A stretch of DNA of 64,000 bases, from NCBI GenBank assembly GCA_963697675.1, contig CAVOOW010000004.1, forward strand, positions 62,001 through 126,000, written 5' to 3'. This DNA comes from CAVOOW01 sp963697675 (GTDB lineage Bacteria > Actinomycetota > Actinomycetes > JACCUZ01). This document shows positions 55,403-64,000 of this stretch, in pieces (the stretch's first letter is position 1; every line of letters starts with the position of its first letter). A program made the position numbers and the translations under genes. A model generated the notes under the pieces. That model was not told the origin of the DNA and searched no databases. It saw nothing but the letters and a program-made list of their open reading frames with translations.

Positions 55403-57252
55403 CCGGGTCCCCGGTCGAAGAACGGCTCGTCGCCGGTGCGAGTCGCCCGGAGCTCGGCACGCAGGGCGGCCGTCGCCTCGACGTCCACCACCACTGCGCC
55501 GCCGCCCGCTGCGGAGACGGCCGCGTCGTCGTACGCCAGAACGACGCCGTAGTCGTCGCGCGCGCCACGCACCGACACCTTGCCCCAGCGCACGTCCCGC
55601 ACGACGTCGCCGACCTCGCGGGCGATCGGGTCGCCCCAGCCGCCGCCGCCGGTCGTCCGGATGCGGATCAGCTCGCCGGCCAACACCTTCTCGGCGTCGG
55701 CCAGCGCATCGACCTCACGCTCGGCCGGCCCACCGGGATCGATGGTGACCTGGAACGGCTGCCCTGCCTTGCCGCCCTTGAGTCCCCAGCAGGCCAGGAT
55801 CGAGCGGTCCGCGATCGACATGAAGTGGGCGTCGCGCAGCATCCGGATGTGCTTCTCGTAACCGAGCCCGCCGCGGAACTGCCCTGCGCCGCCGGAGTCA
55901 GTCGCCAGGCCCAGTCGCTCGACGAGGAACGGGAAGCGCGACTCGGTGAACTCCGTCGGCAGGTTGCGCGAGTCGGGCACGACGTGGATCGTGTCCTCGC
56001 CGTCGGCGTAGTAGCGCCCTCCGGACCCACCACCGAGCACCTCGCGCATCAGGTAGGGCTCGCCGTCGACGTCGTCCCCGTAGACGCCGGTGTAGCGGAT
56101 CGTCTCCTGGTCGGCCGGCATCCGGCCGTCGACTGCCTTGGCCACGACGCCGGCAAGCACGCCGAGCAACCGGAGGATGACGAAGGTACGAGCGTTGGTC
56201 GGCGCGGGGAACACGGGTGTCAGCAACGTGCCTGGTGGCGGGAACCGCATCTCGATCAGCGCGACGATGCCCTCGTTGACGTCGAGCTCGGCCATCCGCT
56301 CCGGCGTATCGGCCAGGTTGCGCAGGATGGGCGCCAGCCACTTCTTCAGGAAGTTGCCGTCCGCGTAGTCGCCACAGTGGTTGATGGGTCCCTTTGCCTG
56401 CGGTGAGGTGCCGGCGAAGTCGAGCACCAGCGGGACGTCGCGCGACGAGTCCATCGTCATGGTGATCCGTTGCGTGTGCAGCCGCGGCTCGTCGACCCCG
56501 TCGTGCTCGGCGTAGTCCTCCCACACGTAGGTCCCATCAGGGATCTTGGACAGGATCTCGTGGCGATAGACCTCGGTGTTGTTGTCGATGATCGCGTCGA
56601 AGCAGGCTTCGACGGTCTCGCGCCCATAGCGATCGAACAGCTCGGTGAGCCGCCGCGAACCCATCAGGCAGGCAGAGCACTCCGCGTCGAGGTCGGCCGC
56701 CAGCGAGTCGGGCATCCGCGAGTTCCGCGTCATGATGCGCAGGGCGGCCTCGTTGCGCACTCCCTGGTCCCACAGCTTGATGGGCGGCACCATCAGGCCT
56801 TCCTCGAACACCGAGGTGGCGTGCGAGGGCATCGACCCGGGCACCGCTCCCCCGATGTCGTCGTGGTGGCCGAATGCCTGCACGAACGCGACGACCTCGG
56901 GGCCGTCGTCCGTCCCGACGAACACCGGCACCGTCACGCACAGGTCCGGCAGGTGGCCGATGCCGCCCTCCGAGAGATAGACGTCGTTGTGGAAGAAGAC
57001 GTCGCCCGGGCGCATCGTGTCCAGCGGGAAGTCGCGCGCGACCGGGTGGACGAGCGCGGAGTACGAGCGTCCGGTCAGCTTGCGCAGCTTGCGGTCGTGG
57101 ATGCCGGCGCGGAAGTCGTGGGCGTCGCGGATCATCGGGGATCGCGCGGTCCGGCCGATCGCCGTCTCGACCTCCTTCTCGATCGCCGCCAGCGAGCCTT
57201 GGACGATCTCGAGCACGATCGGGTCGACGCGGCGCTCGGTTGCGGATGTCAT
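55348..57252 (-). CDS. Hydantoinase/oxoprolinase B subunit (HyuB family)
   Basis: A 634-residue protein, unbroken. Typical HyuB segments: VDPIVLEIVQGSLAAIEKEV, RPGDVFFHNDVYLSEGGIGH, VVAFVQAFGHHDDIGGAVPG, LDFAGTSPQAKGPINHCGDY and the Gly-rich GGGSGGRYYADGEDT. The HyuA/HyuB pair hydrolyses cyclic imides or 5-oxoproline with ATP, and the related acetone/acetophenone carboxylases also use this fold. The ATG overlaps the hyuA stop (ATGA). The nitrilase-superfamily gene upstream suggests a two-step opening of a cyclic amide and removal of an amide or carbamoyl group. Confidence 0.9.
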   Translation of the reverse strand: MTSATERRVDPIVLEIVQGSLAAIEKEVETAIGRTARSPMIRDAHDFRAGIHDRKLRKLTGRSYSALVHPVARDFPLDTMRPGDVFFHNDVYLSEGGIGHLPDLCVTVPVFVGTDDGPEVVAFVQAFGHHDDIGGAVPGSMPSHATSVFEEGLMVPPIKLWDQGVRNEAALRIMTRNSRMPDSLAADLDAECSACLMGSRRLTELFDRYGRETVEACFDAIIDNNTEVYRHEILSKIPDGTYVWEDYAEHDGVDEPRLHTQRITMTMDSSRDVPLVLDFAGTSPQAKGPINHCGDYADGNFLKKWLAPILRNLADTPERMAELDVNEGIVALIEMRFPPPGTLLTPVFPAPTNARTFVILRLLGVLAGVVAKAVDGRMPADQETIRYTGVYGDDVDGEPYLMREVLGGGSGGRYYADGEDTIHVVPDSRNLPTEFTESRFPFLVERLGLATDSGGAGQFRGGLGYEKHIRMLRDAHFMSIADRSILACWGLKGGKAGQPFQVTIDPGGPAEREVDALADAEKVLAGELIRIRTTGGGGWGDPIAREVGDVVRDVRWGKVSVRGARDDYGVVLAYDDAAVSAAGGGAVVVDVEATAALRAELRATRTGDEPFFDRGPGYARLSGGRTFADVDLLG

Positions 57253-59359
57253 CGCGATGCCTCCCGGCGGACCAGGATGTTGGCGAGCTCGTCGACTGTC
57301 GCGACGAAGCCCGGATGCAGCGGCACCGTCGAGCCGAACTCCTCGATGACCGCGGGTCCGTGCAGCTCATCGGCCGGTGCGAGGTCAGGGCGCCAGTAGA
57401 CCGGAGTGTCGACCCAGCCGCCCGCCGCGTCGAAGAACACGGGGCGTACGGAGGTCTGCGCGCGGCTCGCGTCACCGTCGCCGGACGGTCGTCGGCGCAG
57501 GACCGGCCGGGCGATCGGGCCGACTCCGGACACGCGAAGGTTGACCCACTCGACCGGTTGACGTGCGTCGCCGCGGAACGCGTAGCCGTACAGCTGTTGG
57601 TGCGCGTCGTGGAAGGCGTCGGCAACCGTCGTCGCGAAGGTCTCGTCGATGTGCCCGTCCGGGGCGGGCACGCGCACCTCGAAGGCCTGTCCCACGTAGC
57701 GCAGGTCGGCGCTGCGCTGGTAGCCGTGGTCGGCCCGGGCGAAACCTTCGCGGTCGAGCGCCGCGCCGGCGCTGCCGGTGAGGTCGTCGAAGATCTTCCC
57801 GACCGCGGCGACGTCGAGGTCGTCATGACGCGCGACGGCGGTCTGCACGTAGTCGTTGCGGACGTCGACGGTGAGCAGGCCGAAGGCGGAGACGTTGCCG
57901 GGGTTCTCCGGCACCAGGACGCCCTCGAGCCCGAGGATGTCGACCAGCCGGCAGAGCAGCAAGGAGCCCGACCCGCCGAAGGTCGTCATGGTGAAGTCGC
58001 GGACGTCGAGGCCGCGCTGCACGGTGACCTGGCGCAGCGCGTTGGCCTGGTTCCAGGCCGAGATCTCGAGAATGCCAGGTGGCGCACTCCTCGACCCCGA
58101 GCCCGAGTCGAGCTGCGAGGTCCTCGAGACCGGCTCGCGCGGCTCGGACGTCCAGGGGGATCTCGCCACCGAGCAGGTGGGGCGGGATGCGCCCGAGGAC
58201 CAGGTGCGCGTCGGTGATGGTCGGCTCGGTGCCGCCGCGGCCGTAGCAGAGCGGGCCGGGGTCGGCACCCGCTGAACGAGGGCCGACTTTCAACGCGCCG
58301 TCCGGCGAGACCCAGGCGACCGACCCGCCGCCGGCGCCGACAGTGACGACGTCGATCATCGGGATCTTGCTCGGGTAGTGACCGACGGTTCCCTCGGTGG
58401 TCAGGGTCGGATCACCACCGAGCACCACGGCCACGTCGGTCGACGTACCCCCGCCGTCGCAGGTGAGGACCTTGTCGAAGCCCGCCTCGCGGGCGATGAG
58501 GGCGGCGCCCAGCGCCCCTGCCGCCGGTCCGGACAACACGGTCGTGATGGGCTGGTTGACCACCTCGTCGGCGGACAGCACGCCGCCATTGGACTTCATC
58601 ACGTAGAACGGCACGTCCGGCGCGAGGTCACGCAGCCGGCTGGAGATGTTGGCGACGTAGCGTGCCATCGTCGGTTTGACTGCGGCGTCGACAAGGGTCG
58701 TCATCGACCGCTCGTACTCGCGGTACTCGCGCAGCACGTCGGAGGAGATGGATACGACTGCGCCGGGGTGCTCCCGCTGCAGGACGGCGCGCATTCGCAG
58801 CTCGTGGTCCGGGTTGGCGTAGGAGTGCAGGAAGCAGACGCCGATGGTGTCGATGCCCTGCGTCGCGGAACCAGCGGGCGACCTCGGCGGCACCCTGCTC
58901 GTCGAACGGGCGCACCTGCTCGCCGCGGAAGTCGAGCCGGCCGCCCACCGCCTTCACCCGGTCGGCGGGGACGATGCGCGGCGGCTTGACCCAGAAGTAG
59001 GAGTTACCGTAGCCGTCGGGCACGCTCTGCCGGGCGATCTCCAGGACGAACTCGTAGCCCTCGGTCGTGATGAAGCCGAGATCGCCGACCTTGCCCTCGA
59101 GCAACTGGTTGGTCGCCACAGTCGTGCCGTGGCTGACGGCGCTCACGTCGCGCCCTGCGAGCCCCAACAGTCCAAGGACCTTGTCGACCCCGGCCATGAA
59201 GCCGTCCGCCGGGTTGGCCGGTGTCGAGGGTGTCTTGGTGGTGACGATGTCGCCGGTGTCCTCGTCGAGCGCGACGACGTCGGTGAACGTGCCGCCGGTG
59301 TCGATGCCGATGCGGATGTGGCGGCGCGGGGCATCCGTGGGCGCGGGCATGCGGGTCAT
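57249..59359 (-). CDS. Hydantoinase/oxoprolinase A subunit (HyuA family), two frame breaks
   Basis: Restored to about 702 residues. N-terminal ATPase-like domain: RIGIDTGGTFTDVVALDEDT, SHGTTVATNQLLEGKVGDLG. After a break at 58856-58858 (GGGC for GGC): IDTIGVCFLHSYANPDHELR, NGGVLSADEVVNQPITTVLS, TCDGGGTSTDVAVVLGG and GAGGGSVAWVSPDGALKVGP. After a second break near 58078: TTFGGSGSLLLCRLVDILGL. The actin-like phosphate loops (DTGGTFTD, DGGGTSTD) are intact, so ATP binding is expected. Met at 59350 is a possible start too. Works with HyuB; substrate unknown. Confidence 0.88.
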
Positions 59360-59420
59360 TCAACCCGTGGCGGCGTGAGCCCGTGCAACTGGCTCGCTCG
59401 TGCGCTGTCAGCGGATGCGG

Positions 59421-60344
59421 TCAGTCGACGATCTCGTTGGTGGCCTGCTTGTGGGGGAACGAGGTCGCCGCCGGTCGGGCCAGGTCCTCGGCGTAGCGGC
59501 GGATCAGGTCCAGATTGCGGTCGGCCAGGTGGTCGAAGACCTGCGGCACGCTCGAGCCCGGAGTGAGGGAGGCCATCGCCGTGTCCGGGTCGAGCCGCGC
59601 AGACACCCAGCACTCGTGGCTGGCTGCGCGCGCGACGACCTCAGCGACCGGCGTGACCACCATGGAGTTGCCGAAGTAGAGAACGCCTCCGGGGTCGGCC
59701 CCGGTGGCGTTGGCGCCGACCACGTACACATGGTTGTCATAGGCCCTGGCCCGGTTCGTGAGCTCCCAGATGTCGGCCGAGCGGAGCAGGGCCGACGGCC
59801 GGACGATCACCTCCGCGCCGCGTACGGCGGTGATGCGCGACAGCTCGGGATAGTCGCCGTCGAAGCAGATGATGATGCCGATGCGACCGAGGTCGGTGTC
59901 GACGACGCAGACCTCGTCGCCGGGGGTGACCCAACCGCCCCGGGACAGCATCTCGGTGCAGAACGGGTGCGTCTTGCGATAGCGACCCGCGATCGCTCCG
60001 TCACGGCCGATCAACGCCGCGGCGTTGTAGACGATGCCCCGCTCGGGGCCGCGCTCGTAGCTGCCGGCAACGACGTGGACGCCCAGCCGCGAGGCGACCG
60101 CTTGCAACGGCTCCAGGACAGGTCCTGGGATCACCGAGACCAGGTCCCAGAGGTCCTCCGGGGAGATGCCGGGCGTGAAGCCGGTGGTCACCGACTCGGG
60201 CAGCACGACGAGCTCGGCACCCGTGGCGTCAACGCAACGCTCGACCCACTCCACCGCCTTGGCGAGGTTGCCCTTCACCGACTCAGCGGTGAGCGGTCCC
60301 TGCACCGGCGCGATCTGCACGGCCGCAACGGTGAACGCCTTCAT
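59421..60344 (-). CDS. Carbon-nitrogen hydrolase (nitrilase superfamily)
   Basis: A 307-residue enzyme with the Glu-Lys-Cys triad: ELVVLPESVTTGF, AGRYRKTHPF and GIIICFDGDYPELSR. A fourth conserved Glu is expected near EPLQAVASRLGVHVVAGSYE. The superfamily cleaves nitriles, amides or N-carbamoyl groups; with HyuA and HyuB next door, an amidase or N-carbamoyl hydrolase acting on the ring-opened product is the most reasonable guess. ATG at 60342-60344. It starts 27 bases after the M23 gene on the same strand and may share its transcript. Confidence 0.9.
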   Translation of the reverse strand: MKAFTVAAVQIAPVQGPLTAESVKGNLAKAVEWVERCVDATGAELVVLPESVTTGFTPGISPEDLWDLVSVIPGPVLEPLQAVASRLGVHVVAGSYERGPERGIVYNAAALIGRDGAIAGRYRKTHPFCTEMLSRGGWVTPGDEVCVVDTDLGRIGIIICFDGDYPELSRITAVRGAEVIVRPSALLRSADIWELTNRARAYDNHVYVVGANATGADPGGVLYFGNSMVVTPVAEVVARAASHECWVSARLDPDTAMASLTPGSSVPQVFDHLADRNLDLIRRYAEDLARPAATSFPHKQATNEIVD

Positions 60345-60371
60345 TTCGGATCACTCTTCACCTGGGTCAGG

Positions 60372-61133
60372 CTAGTCGTCGGGGAAACGCACGACGGTGC
60401 GTCGCAACGATTTCAGCGGGTCGACCGCCGAGAGGTAGCCCCCACCGGCGGGGCGTTTCTCGAAGTGCAGGTGGCAGCCGTCGGGGGCGCCACTCTTGCC
60501 GGAGCGCGCGATCAGCTGTCCCTTATTGACGTGCTGGCCGGGCTTGACCTTCAGCTTGCGTGCGTGCCCGATCACGAAGTCGAACTTCTTGTGCCGGATC
60601 TTCAGGCCGTGCTTGCCGTAGGCCGCGCCCAGCGCCGGGTTCGGAACTACCCGGCCCTTGACGGCCGCGCGGACCTTGGTGCCGCAGAGCATGTACGTGT
60701 CGATGCCGTGGTGCTTGCCGGGCTTGGAGCGAGGGCAGGAAAGGTCGCGCGAGTAGTACGGGGCGTTCGTACAGCCGAATCCGATCATCTCCTGCCAGGC
60801 GCCGTCGTACCACGGTGACGAGTAGTAGTGGTGATCCTTCGTGAACACCACGTCCTTGGGCGGAGACGGCGGCTTCGTCCCGTCGGCGGATGTCGAGGCT
60901 TGCACCGGGTCGGTCGCGGCCGGCGGCTGCGTCGAGTCGCTGGTGGCCGTCGGGTCTGCGGTGTCGGTTGGATCGGCGGAGTCGCTGGGATCGGCCGCGG
61001 TGGACGACATCGGCTGATCGGTCGCCGGTGCTACCGACTTGCTGACACCCGAGGGAGCCGCGCAACCGAGCGCGACCGTGATCGCCAAAGCGGCACCGGC
61101 GAACCGGGCGCACGCGCGACGGCCTGCGGTCAT
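60372..61133 (-). CDS. M23 family peptidase, lipoprotein
   Basis: A 253-residue protein. The signal peptide ends in a lipobox (AITVALGC at about residue 24), so it should be a lipoprotein. An Asp/Ser/Thr-rich linker (STAADPSDSADPTDTADPTA) spans the wall. The LytM domain has KHHGIDTYM (His-x3-Asp) and GAPDGCHLHFEKR (HxH), and PGQHVNKGQLIARSGKSG, the zinc ligands and fold of M23 glycylglycine-type endopeptidases. Four Cys may form disulfides. Likely cuts peptidoglycan cross-bridges or activates another hydrolase. The literal frame also continues into the upstream gene, which I attribute to that gene's frame break; ATG at 61131-61133. Confidence 0.88.
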   Translation of the reverse strand: MTAGRRACARFAGAALAITVALGCAAPSGVSKSVAPATDQPMSSTAADPSDSADPTDTADPTATSDSTQPPAATDPVQASTSADGTKPPSPPKDVVFTKDHHYYSSPWYDGAWQEMIGFGCTNAPYYSRDLSCPRSKPGKHHGIDTYMLCGTKVRAAVKGRVVPNPALGAAYGKHGLKIRHKKFDFVIGHARKLKVKPGQHVNKGQLIARSGKSGAPDGCHLHFEKRPAGGGYLSAVDPLKSLRRTVVRFPDD

Positions 61134-61156
61134 GGCAATCACGGTAGCGGCCCTCA

Positions 61157-61217
61157 GAAGTCGATCATGCCGGACTTGGGCGTGAGCGGCCTTCCCAGGT
61201 CCTGCATGATCGACTTC
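61157..61217. repeat. Family B inverted repeat between two same-strand genes
   Basis: Perfect 14-bp arms GAAGTCGATCATGC (61157-61170) and its complement (61204-61217). The right part, from CCCAGGTCCTGCATG onward, is identical to the copy at 7924-7947. It lies after the MEDS-ATPase gene and before the M23 gene, so it may terminate the former. Confidence 0.7.
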
Positions 61218-61231
61218 GAATTGCGGGTGGG

Positions 61232-62204
61232 TTAGACGGGGTCGAGGGAGACGAACAGGCGCACGACGGAGCCGGTGGGATAGGTGCGGATCTGGACCAG
61301 GTCGCACACCTGGTTGGCGATCCAGAGTCCCCGTCCCCGCTCCGAGCTCGCGCCTGGTTGCCGGCGGCCGGCCAGCGGATCGTCGATTCGTTCCCCTGTC
61401 ACTGATCTCGGCGACGAGCGAGCGCCCGTCCCGCCAGAGGCGGAACTCACCCTGGCCGCCGCCGTGCCGCACGCTGTTGGCCGCGATCTCGTGCACGGCG
61501 AGAACCAGGTCGTCCAGCTGCCGCTCGGACAGCCCGAACTGGCTGGCCCGGGACTCGGCGAGGCCGCGGACGAGGGCGAGCTGCCCGGCCCGGAAGGTGA
61601 ACGACTCGAGGCAGCGGGTGGGCTCCGACAGTGGCGCCGACCGGTGCGTGCTGCTCATCTCCTCGGCCCGGAAGGCGGTGCTCAGCATGGTCTCTCCGGT
61701 GGCCTCGCGTATGTACGGATGGCTACGGATGGCCTCGTCGACGACCGTGGGAGCCAGGGCGTCGACGTCGTAGGGACACATCAACCACCAGGGAGTCGAT
61801 GCGTCGAAGGCGACATTGAGCAGCGCCTCGTGCCGCTGGCATTCCACGAGCTCGGCAGGGGTCCGAGTCGCCCAGATCGGCTCACCGATGCCGCGCACCG
61901 CTCGACCGTCCGAAGCATGAGCGTCAAGGAACTCCCGCCAGGCCGGGATGATTCGCGCGGGGTTGCGCCCCACGGTTGCCATGTCCGCGAAGAAGATGTG
62001 CTCGGGCGACGCTCCGATCCCCGCACGGAGGAGCGCGATGCGAGCCTCGCTCACGACCACCAGGGCCGGCTGCTCCGTCACGATCGCTTCGGTCAGGAAC
62101 GGGATCGTGCCCGCCAGGAAGCCGTCGTCACCGGAGTAGAACATCGCCTCGTGTCGATACGCAGCGATGGCTCCGAGATCAGGACCTGTCTGGGTAGCGG
62201 TCAT
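61232..62204 (-). CDS. MEDS-domain sensor with HATPase (anti-sigma/RsbW-like kinase), one frame break
   Basis: Restored to about 323 residues. The N-terminal MEDS domain (HEAMFYSGDDGFLAGTIPFL, RGIGEPIWATRTPAELVECQ, WWLMCPYDVDALAP) is the DcmR-type sensory domain. The C-terminal HATPase_c_2 domain has LSERQLDDLVLAVHEIAANS, then VRHGGGQGEFRLWRDGRSLV. A break near 61398 (one extra A) leads to RGRGLWIANQVCDLVQIRTY and the end FVSLDPV. Such MEDS-plus-ATPase proteins regulate sigma factors by phosphorylating anti-sigma antagonists in actinobacteria. Its target is not in the window. Confidence 0.85.
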
Positions 62205-62318
62205 ACCAGCAGAAACGGTAACGCCGGACCTGCCAGCGAGCCACAGTTTGCCCGTTTAGGCCAACTCCCGGCCGTCGACGGGCCGTGGACGGGCCGTCGA
62301 CCTGCGATCAACCCGGCC

Positions 62319-62936
62319 TCAGCGGCGCCGTCGGGTGACGAAACTGCCCACCAGCACTCCGGCGAGCGCAACGCCGGCCCCGAACAGCGCACCCTTGACG
62401 AAGTCCGAGCCGCCGACGGCGACGCCCGGCGGAGCGGGAGCGCTGAACACTCCCGGCGTGGCGGCCGACCCTGCTGATGCGACGACCGGCGCCGGCGCCT
62501 TGCCCGTCAGGACGTCGTCGACCGCCTGGAAGAACTCCCCCGCCGTCTTCTTCGCGACGCCGCTCAGCACCCGCTGGCCGACCCCGCCGATCATGCCGCC
62601 GACGACGGCGTCCGCGTCGTAGTCCAGCCGCGTCGCTCCGTCGAGCTCCGCGAGGGACACCTTCACGTCCGCACTCACGGTGCCTGGCGACCCCGCCCCG
62701 GACGCGTGCAGCATGAAGGAACCGGGTTGCTGCTGGTCGGTGAGCGACACGTCGCCCAGATAGGTGCCCTTGATCGAGGCGACCCCCGCCGTGATGGTCA
62801 TCCGGTAGGAGTCAGGCCCGACCTCCTCGAGCAGCTGGCAGCCGGGAATCGTGCGCACCAGGACGGCCGGGTCGTTCAGGGCCTTCCAGACGTCGTCGCG
62901 GGATGCGTTCAGGGTGGCTGATCCGGTGACCTTCAC
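62319..62936 (-). CDS. CoxG-like SRPBCC protein with a C-terminal membrane helix
   Basis: About 205 residues from the GTG at 62934-62936 (VKVTGSATLNASRDDVWKAL); a GTG 21 bases upstream is an alternative. The SRPBCC fold of carbon monoxide dehydrogenase subunit G reads LNDPAVLVRTIPGCQLLEEV, YRMTITAGVASIKGTYLGDV and LDYDADAVVGGMIGGVGQRV. A Pro/Ala linker leads to a C-terminal helix, FVKGALFGAGVALAGVLVGS, then RRRR, as in CoxG, which anchors molybdenum hydroxylases to the membrane. No hydroxylase subunits are in the window. The MoaA gene is consistent with Mo enzymes in this organism. Confidence 0.85.
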   Translation of the reverse strand: MKVTGSATLNASRDDVWKALNDPAVLVRTIPGCQLLEEVGPDSYRMTITAGVASIKGTYLGDVSLTDQQQPGSFMLHASGAGSPGTVSADVKVSLAELDGATRLDYDADAVVGGMIGGVGQRVLSGVAKKTAGEFFQAVDDVLTGKAPAPVVASAGSAATPGVFSAPAPPGVAVGGSDFVKGALFGAGVALAGVLVGSFVTRRRR

Positions 62937-63159
62937 GGCGCCATTCTGCTGGCTCACCGGCTCCGCCGTGCGGAAAGAACCCCTCGGGCGAGGCTCTGTT
63001 GGCAAAGGACAGGCAAAGTAAGGGGCACAGAACATTCAAGTCCACGCCTGAATCTGTCGAACACACGTGCACACAAGCACAACGGCGGAGCGATCGATCA
63101 TCGGCGACCCGACCACGCGCCTCACGCGAAATCACACTAGTTGGGTAGGGGACCTGGGC
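62937..63159. other. Divergent intergenic region
   Basis: About 220 bases between the CoxG-like gene and the rightward membrane protein gene. I see no clear operator; both promoters should lie here. Confidence 0.4.
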
Positions 63160-64000
63160 ATGCGCATCAGCTCGACGACCTACCTCACCACCGTATCCGT
63201 GGTCATCGCCGGCTATCTGTTCACGCCGAGCGGCTCGTTGCTCCAGACCGAGATGAAGGTGGCCGTCGGGTGGGCCGCGGCGGGCTGCATCGTGCTCGGC
63301 GTCTATCGCCACCGACCGGTCGGCGCGGCGATCTGGTACTGGTTCGCGGCAGGCATCTTCTCCAATGTGACCGGCATCTTCGTCGAGTCGATCGCTACTC
63401 GCGTGTACGACGTCGACGCCTATCCCACCGTCGCAGACGTGTTCTGGCTCGGCCTCTATCCGGCGCTGATCATCGGGATGACGCTCATGGTCCGGCGACG
63501 GTCGGCCAAACGCGACTGGGCAAGCATCGTCGACACCTGCGTCATCTCCACCGGGCTCGGCCTGCTCGGCTGGGTGTTCGTCATCCACCCCGCAACGTCG
63601 GAACCCGGTCTAACCCTGCTCGGCCGCGCAGTGGTCGGTGCCTATCCCGTCGGGGATCTCGTCGTGCTGGCGATGATGGTGCGGCTCATCCTGGGCGCCG
63701 GCAGCCGCAACAGATCCTTCCGGCTGATGATCGGATCGCTGCTGCTGTTCCTGGTCGGCGACGTGGGATGGGTGCTGGTCAACCAGTTCGCCATCACGCC
63801 CGGTCAGCTCCTCGGCAACACCCTGGACGCCGTGTTCCTCGTGGCCTTCTCGCTGTTCGGTGTTGCCGCGCTGCACCCGTCGATGTGCGACGCCGCCGGG
63901 CAGGCCACCGAGCGGTCCGCGCGGCTGAGTCCGGCACTGCTCGCGCTGCTCACCAGCGCATCACTGATCGCTCCTGGGGTTCTGCTCATCCAGGCAACCC
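63160..64000 (+). CDS. Multi-pass membrane protein, probable N-terminal part of a diguanylate cyclase (partial)
   Basis: The reading frame from the ATG at 63160 stays open to the window end, 280 codons. It is a chain of about eight membrane helices: TYLTTVSVVIAGYLFTP, VGWAAAGCIVLGVYRHRP, IWYWFAAGIFSNVTGIFVES, PTVADVFWLGLYPALIIGMT, CVISTGLGLLGWVFVIHPAT, LGRAVVGAYPVGDLVVLAMM, FRLMIGSLLLFLVGDVGWVL and GNTLDAVFLVAFSLFGVAAL followed by HPSM. This arrangement (ADVFWLGLYP, AYPVGDL, AALHPSM) is characteristic of the membrane sensor part of actinobacterial GGDEF or GGDEF-EAL proteins. The enzymatic domain would lie beyond the window, so that role is inferred. Confidence 0.7.
   Translation, partial: MRISSTTYLTTVSVVIAGYLFTPSGSLLQTEMKVAVGWAAAGCIVLGVYRHRPVGAAIWYWFAAGIFSNVTGIFVESIATRVYDVDAYPTVADVFWLGLYPALIIGMTLMVRRRSAKRDWASIVDTCVISTGLGLLGWVFVIHPATSEPGLTLLGRAVVGAYPVGDLVVLAMMVRLILGAGSRNRSFRLMIGSLLLFLVGDVGWVLVNQFAITPGQLLGNTLDAVFLVAFSLFGVAALHPSMCDAAGQATERSARLSPALLALLTSASLIAPGVLLIQAT

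Noticed and set aside
60372..62204. Fusion of a MEDS-ATPase regulator with an M23 peptidase in one frame
   Set aside because: The ATPase domain is truncated in that frame but complete in the next after one base, and the M23 part has its own start, signal peptide and lipobox.
62205..62318. Regulatory repeat upstream of the MEDS gene (GACGGGCCGT copies)
   Set aside because: Short GC-rich direct repeats here are expected by chance in such DNA and show no clear pairing.

Overview
The window is high-GC, gene-dense chromosomal DNA from an actinobacterium (Actinomycetota). The evidence is GTG/TTG starts and ATGA/GTGA/TTGA stop-start overlaps, the SufR-SufBD-Rieske-SufC-SufSU-SufT order, the tkt-tal-pgi-zwf-opcA-pgl block, OpcA itself, an SURF1/CtaA/CtaB haem-copper oxidase assembly set and a type VII secretion ATPase with a WXG100 partner. 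I cannot place it to genus; the gene orders resemble Nocardioidaceae-, Frankiales- or Streptomyces-type chromosomes. I saw no rRNA, tRNA, transposase, phage gene or CRISPR array.

Layout. 0-10.5 kb: small conserved genes, PhzF, a MoaD-like protein coupled to a BNR-repeat protein, a ScyD/ScyE-like secreted protein, MoaA, SURF1, a GH15 enzyme, an S66 peptidase coupled to a sirtuin, and an atypical SDR. 10.5-19.5 kb: ABC exporter, two small proteins, a HxlR-type regulator, acyl-CoA dehydrogenase and enoyl-CoA hydratase, a small HTH protein, an ABC-F protein and a zinc metallopeptidase. 19.5-23.4 kb: ECF sigma factor, zinc-finger membrane protein and ABC transporter, the last three genes badly frame-broken. 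23.4-28.4 kb: EssC/EccC-type ATPase divergent from WXG100, followed by a tandem repeat array. 28.9-35.6 kb: complete suf operon with a match to the SufR operator. 35.8-42.7 kb: ABC transporter, ctaA, a secreted protein, a two-component system and ctaB. 42.9-51.7 kb: leader ORF with alternative hairpins, then transketolase, transaldolase, glucose-6-phosphate isomerase, G6PDH, OpcA and 6-phosphogluconolactonase, i.e. the pentose phosphate pathway and its link to glycolysis. 51.8-64 kb: PLP decarboxylase, GH9 glycosidase, HyuB-HyuA-nitrilase operon, M23 lipoprotein, MEDS/ATPase regulator, CoxG-like protein and the membrane half of a probable diguanylate cyclase.

Three themes cut across the genes. 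First, about 22 genes, many of them housekeeping, carry frame breaks. Nearly all behave as single-base insertions, and ten fall where GGGC replaces an expected Gly GGC. Residual sequencing error is the leading explanation, and the coordinates given span the restored genes. Second, most convergent gene junctions hold a long inverted repeat, and three repeat families recur, which suggests bidirectional terminators. Third, short tandem expansions are frequent: a Lys-Ser-Ala-Thr tail on OpcA, a Val-Gly-Ser-Ala-Pro block inside CtaB, a 15/16-bp array after the WXG100 gene and a 25-bp duplication in the GH9 gene.
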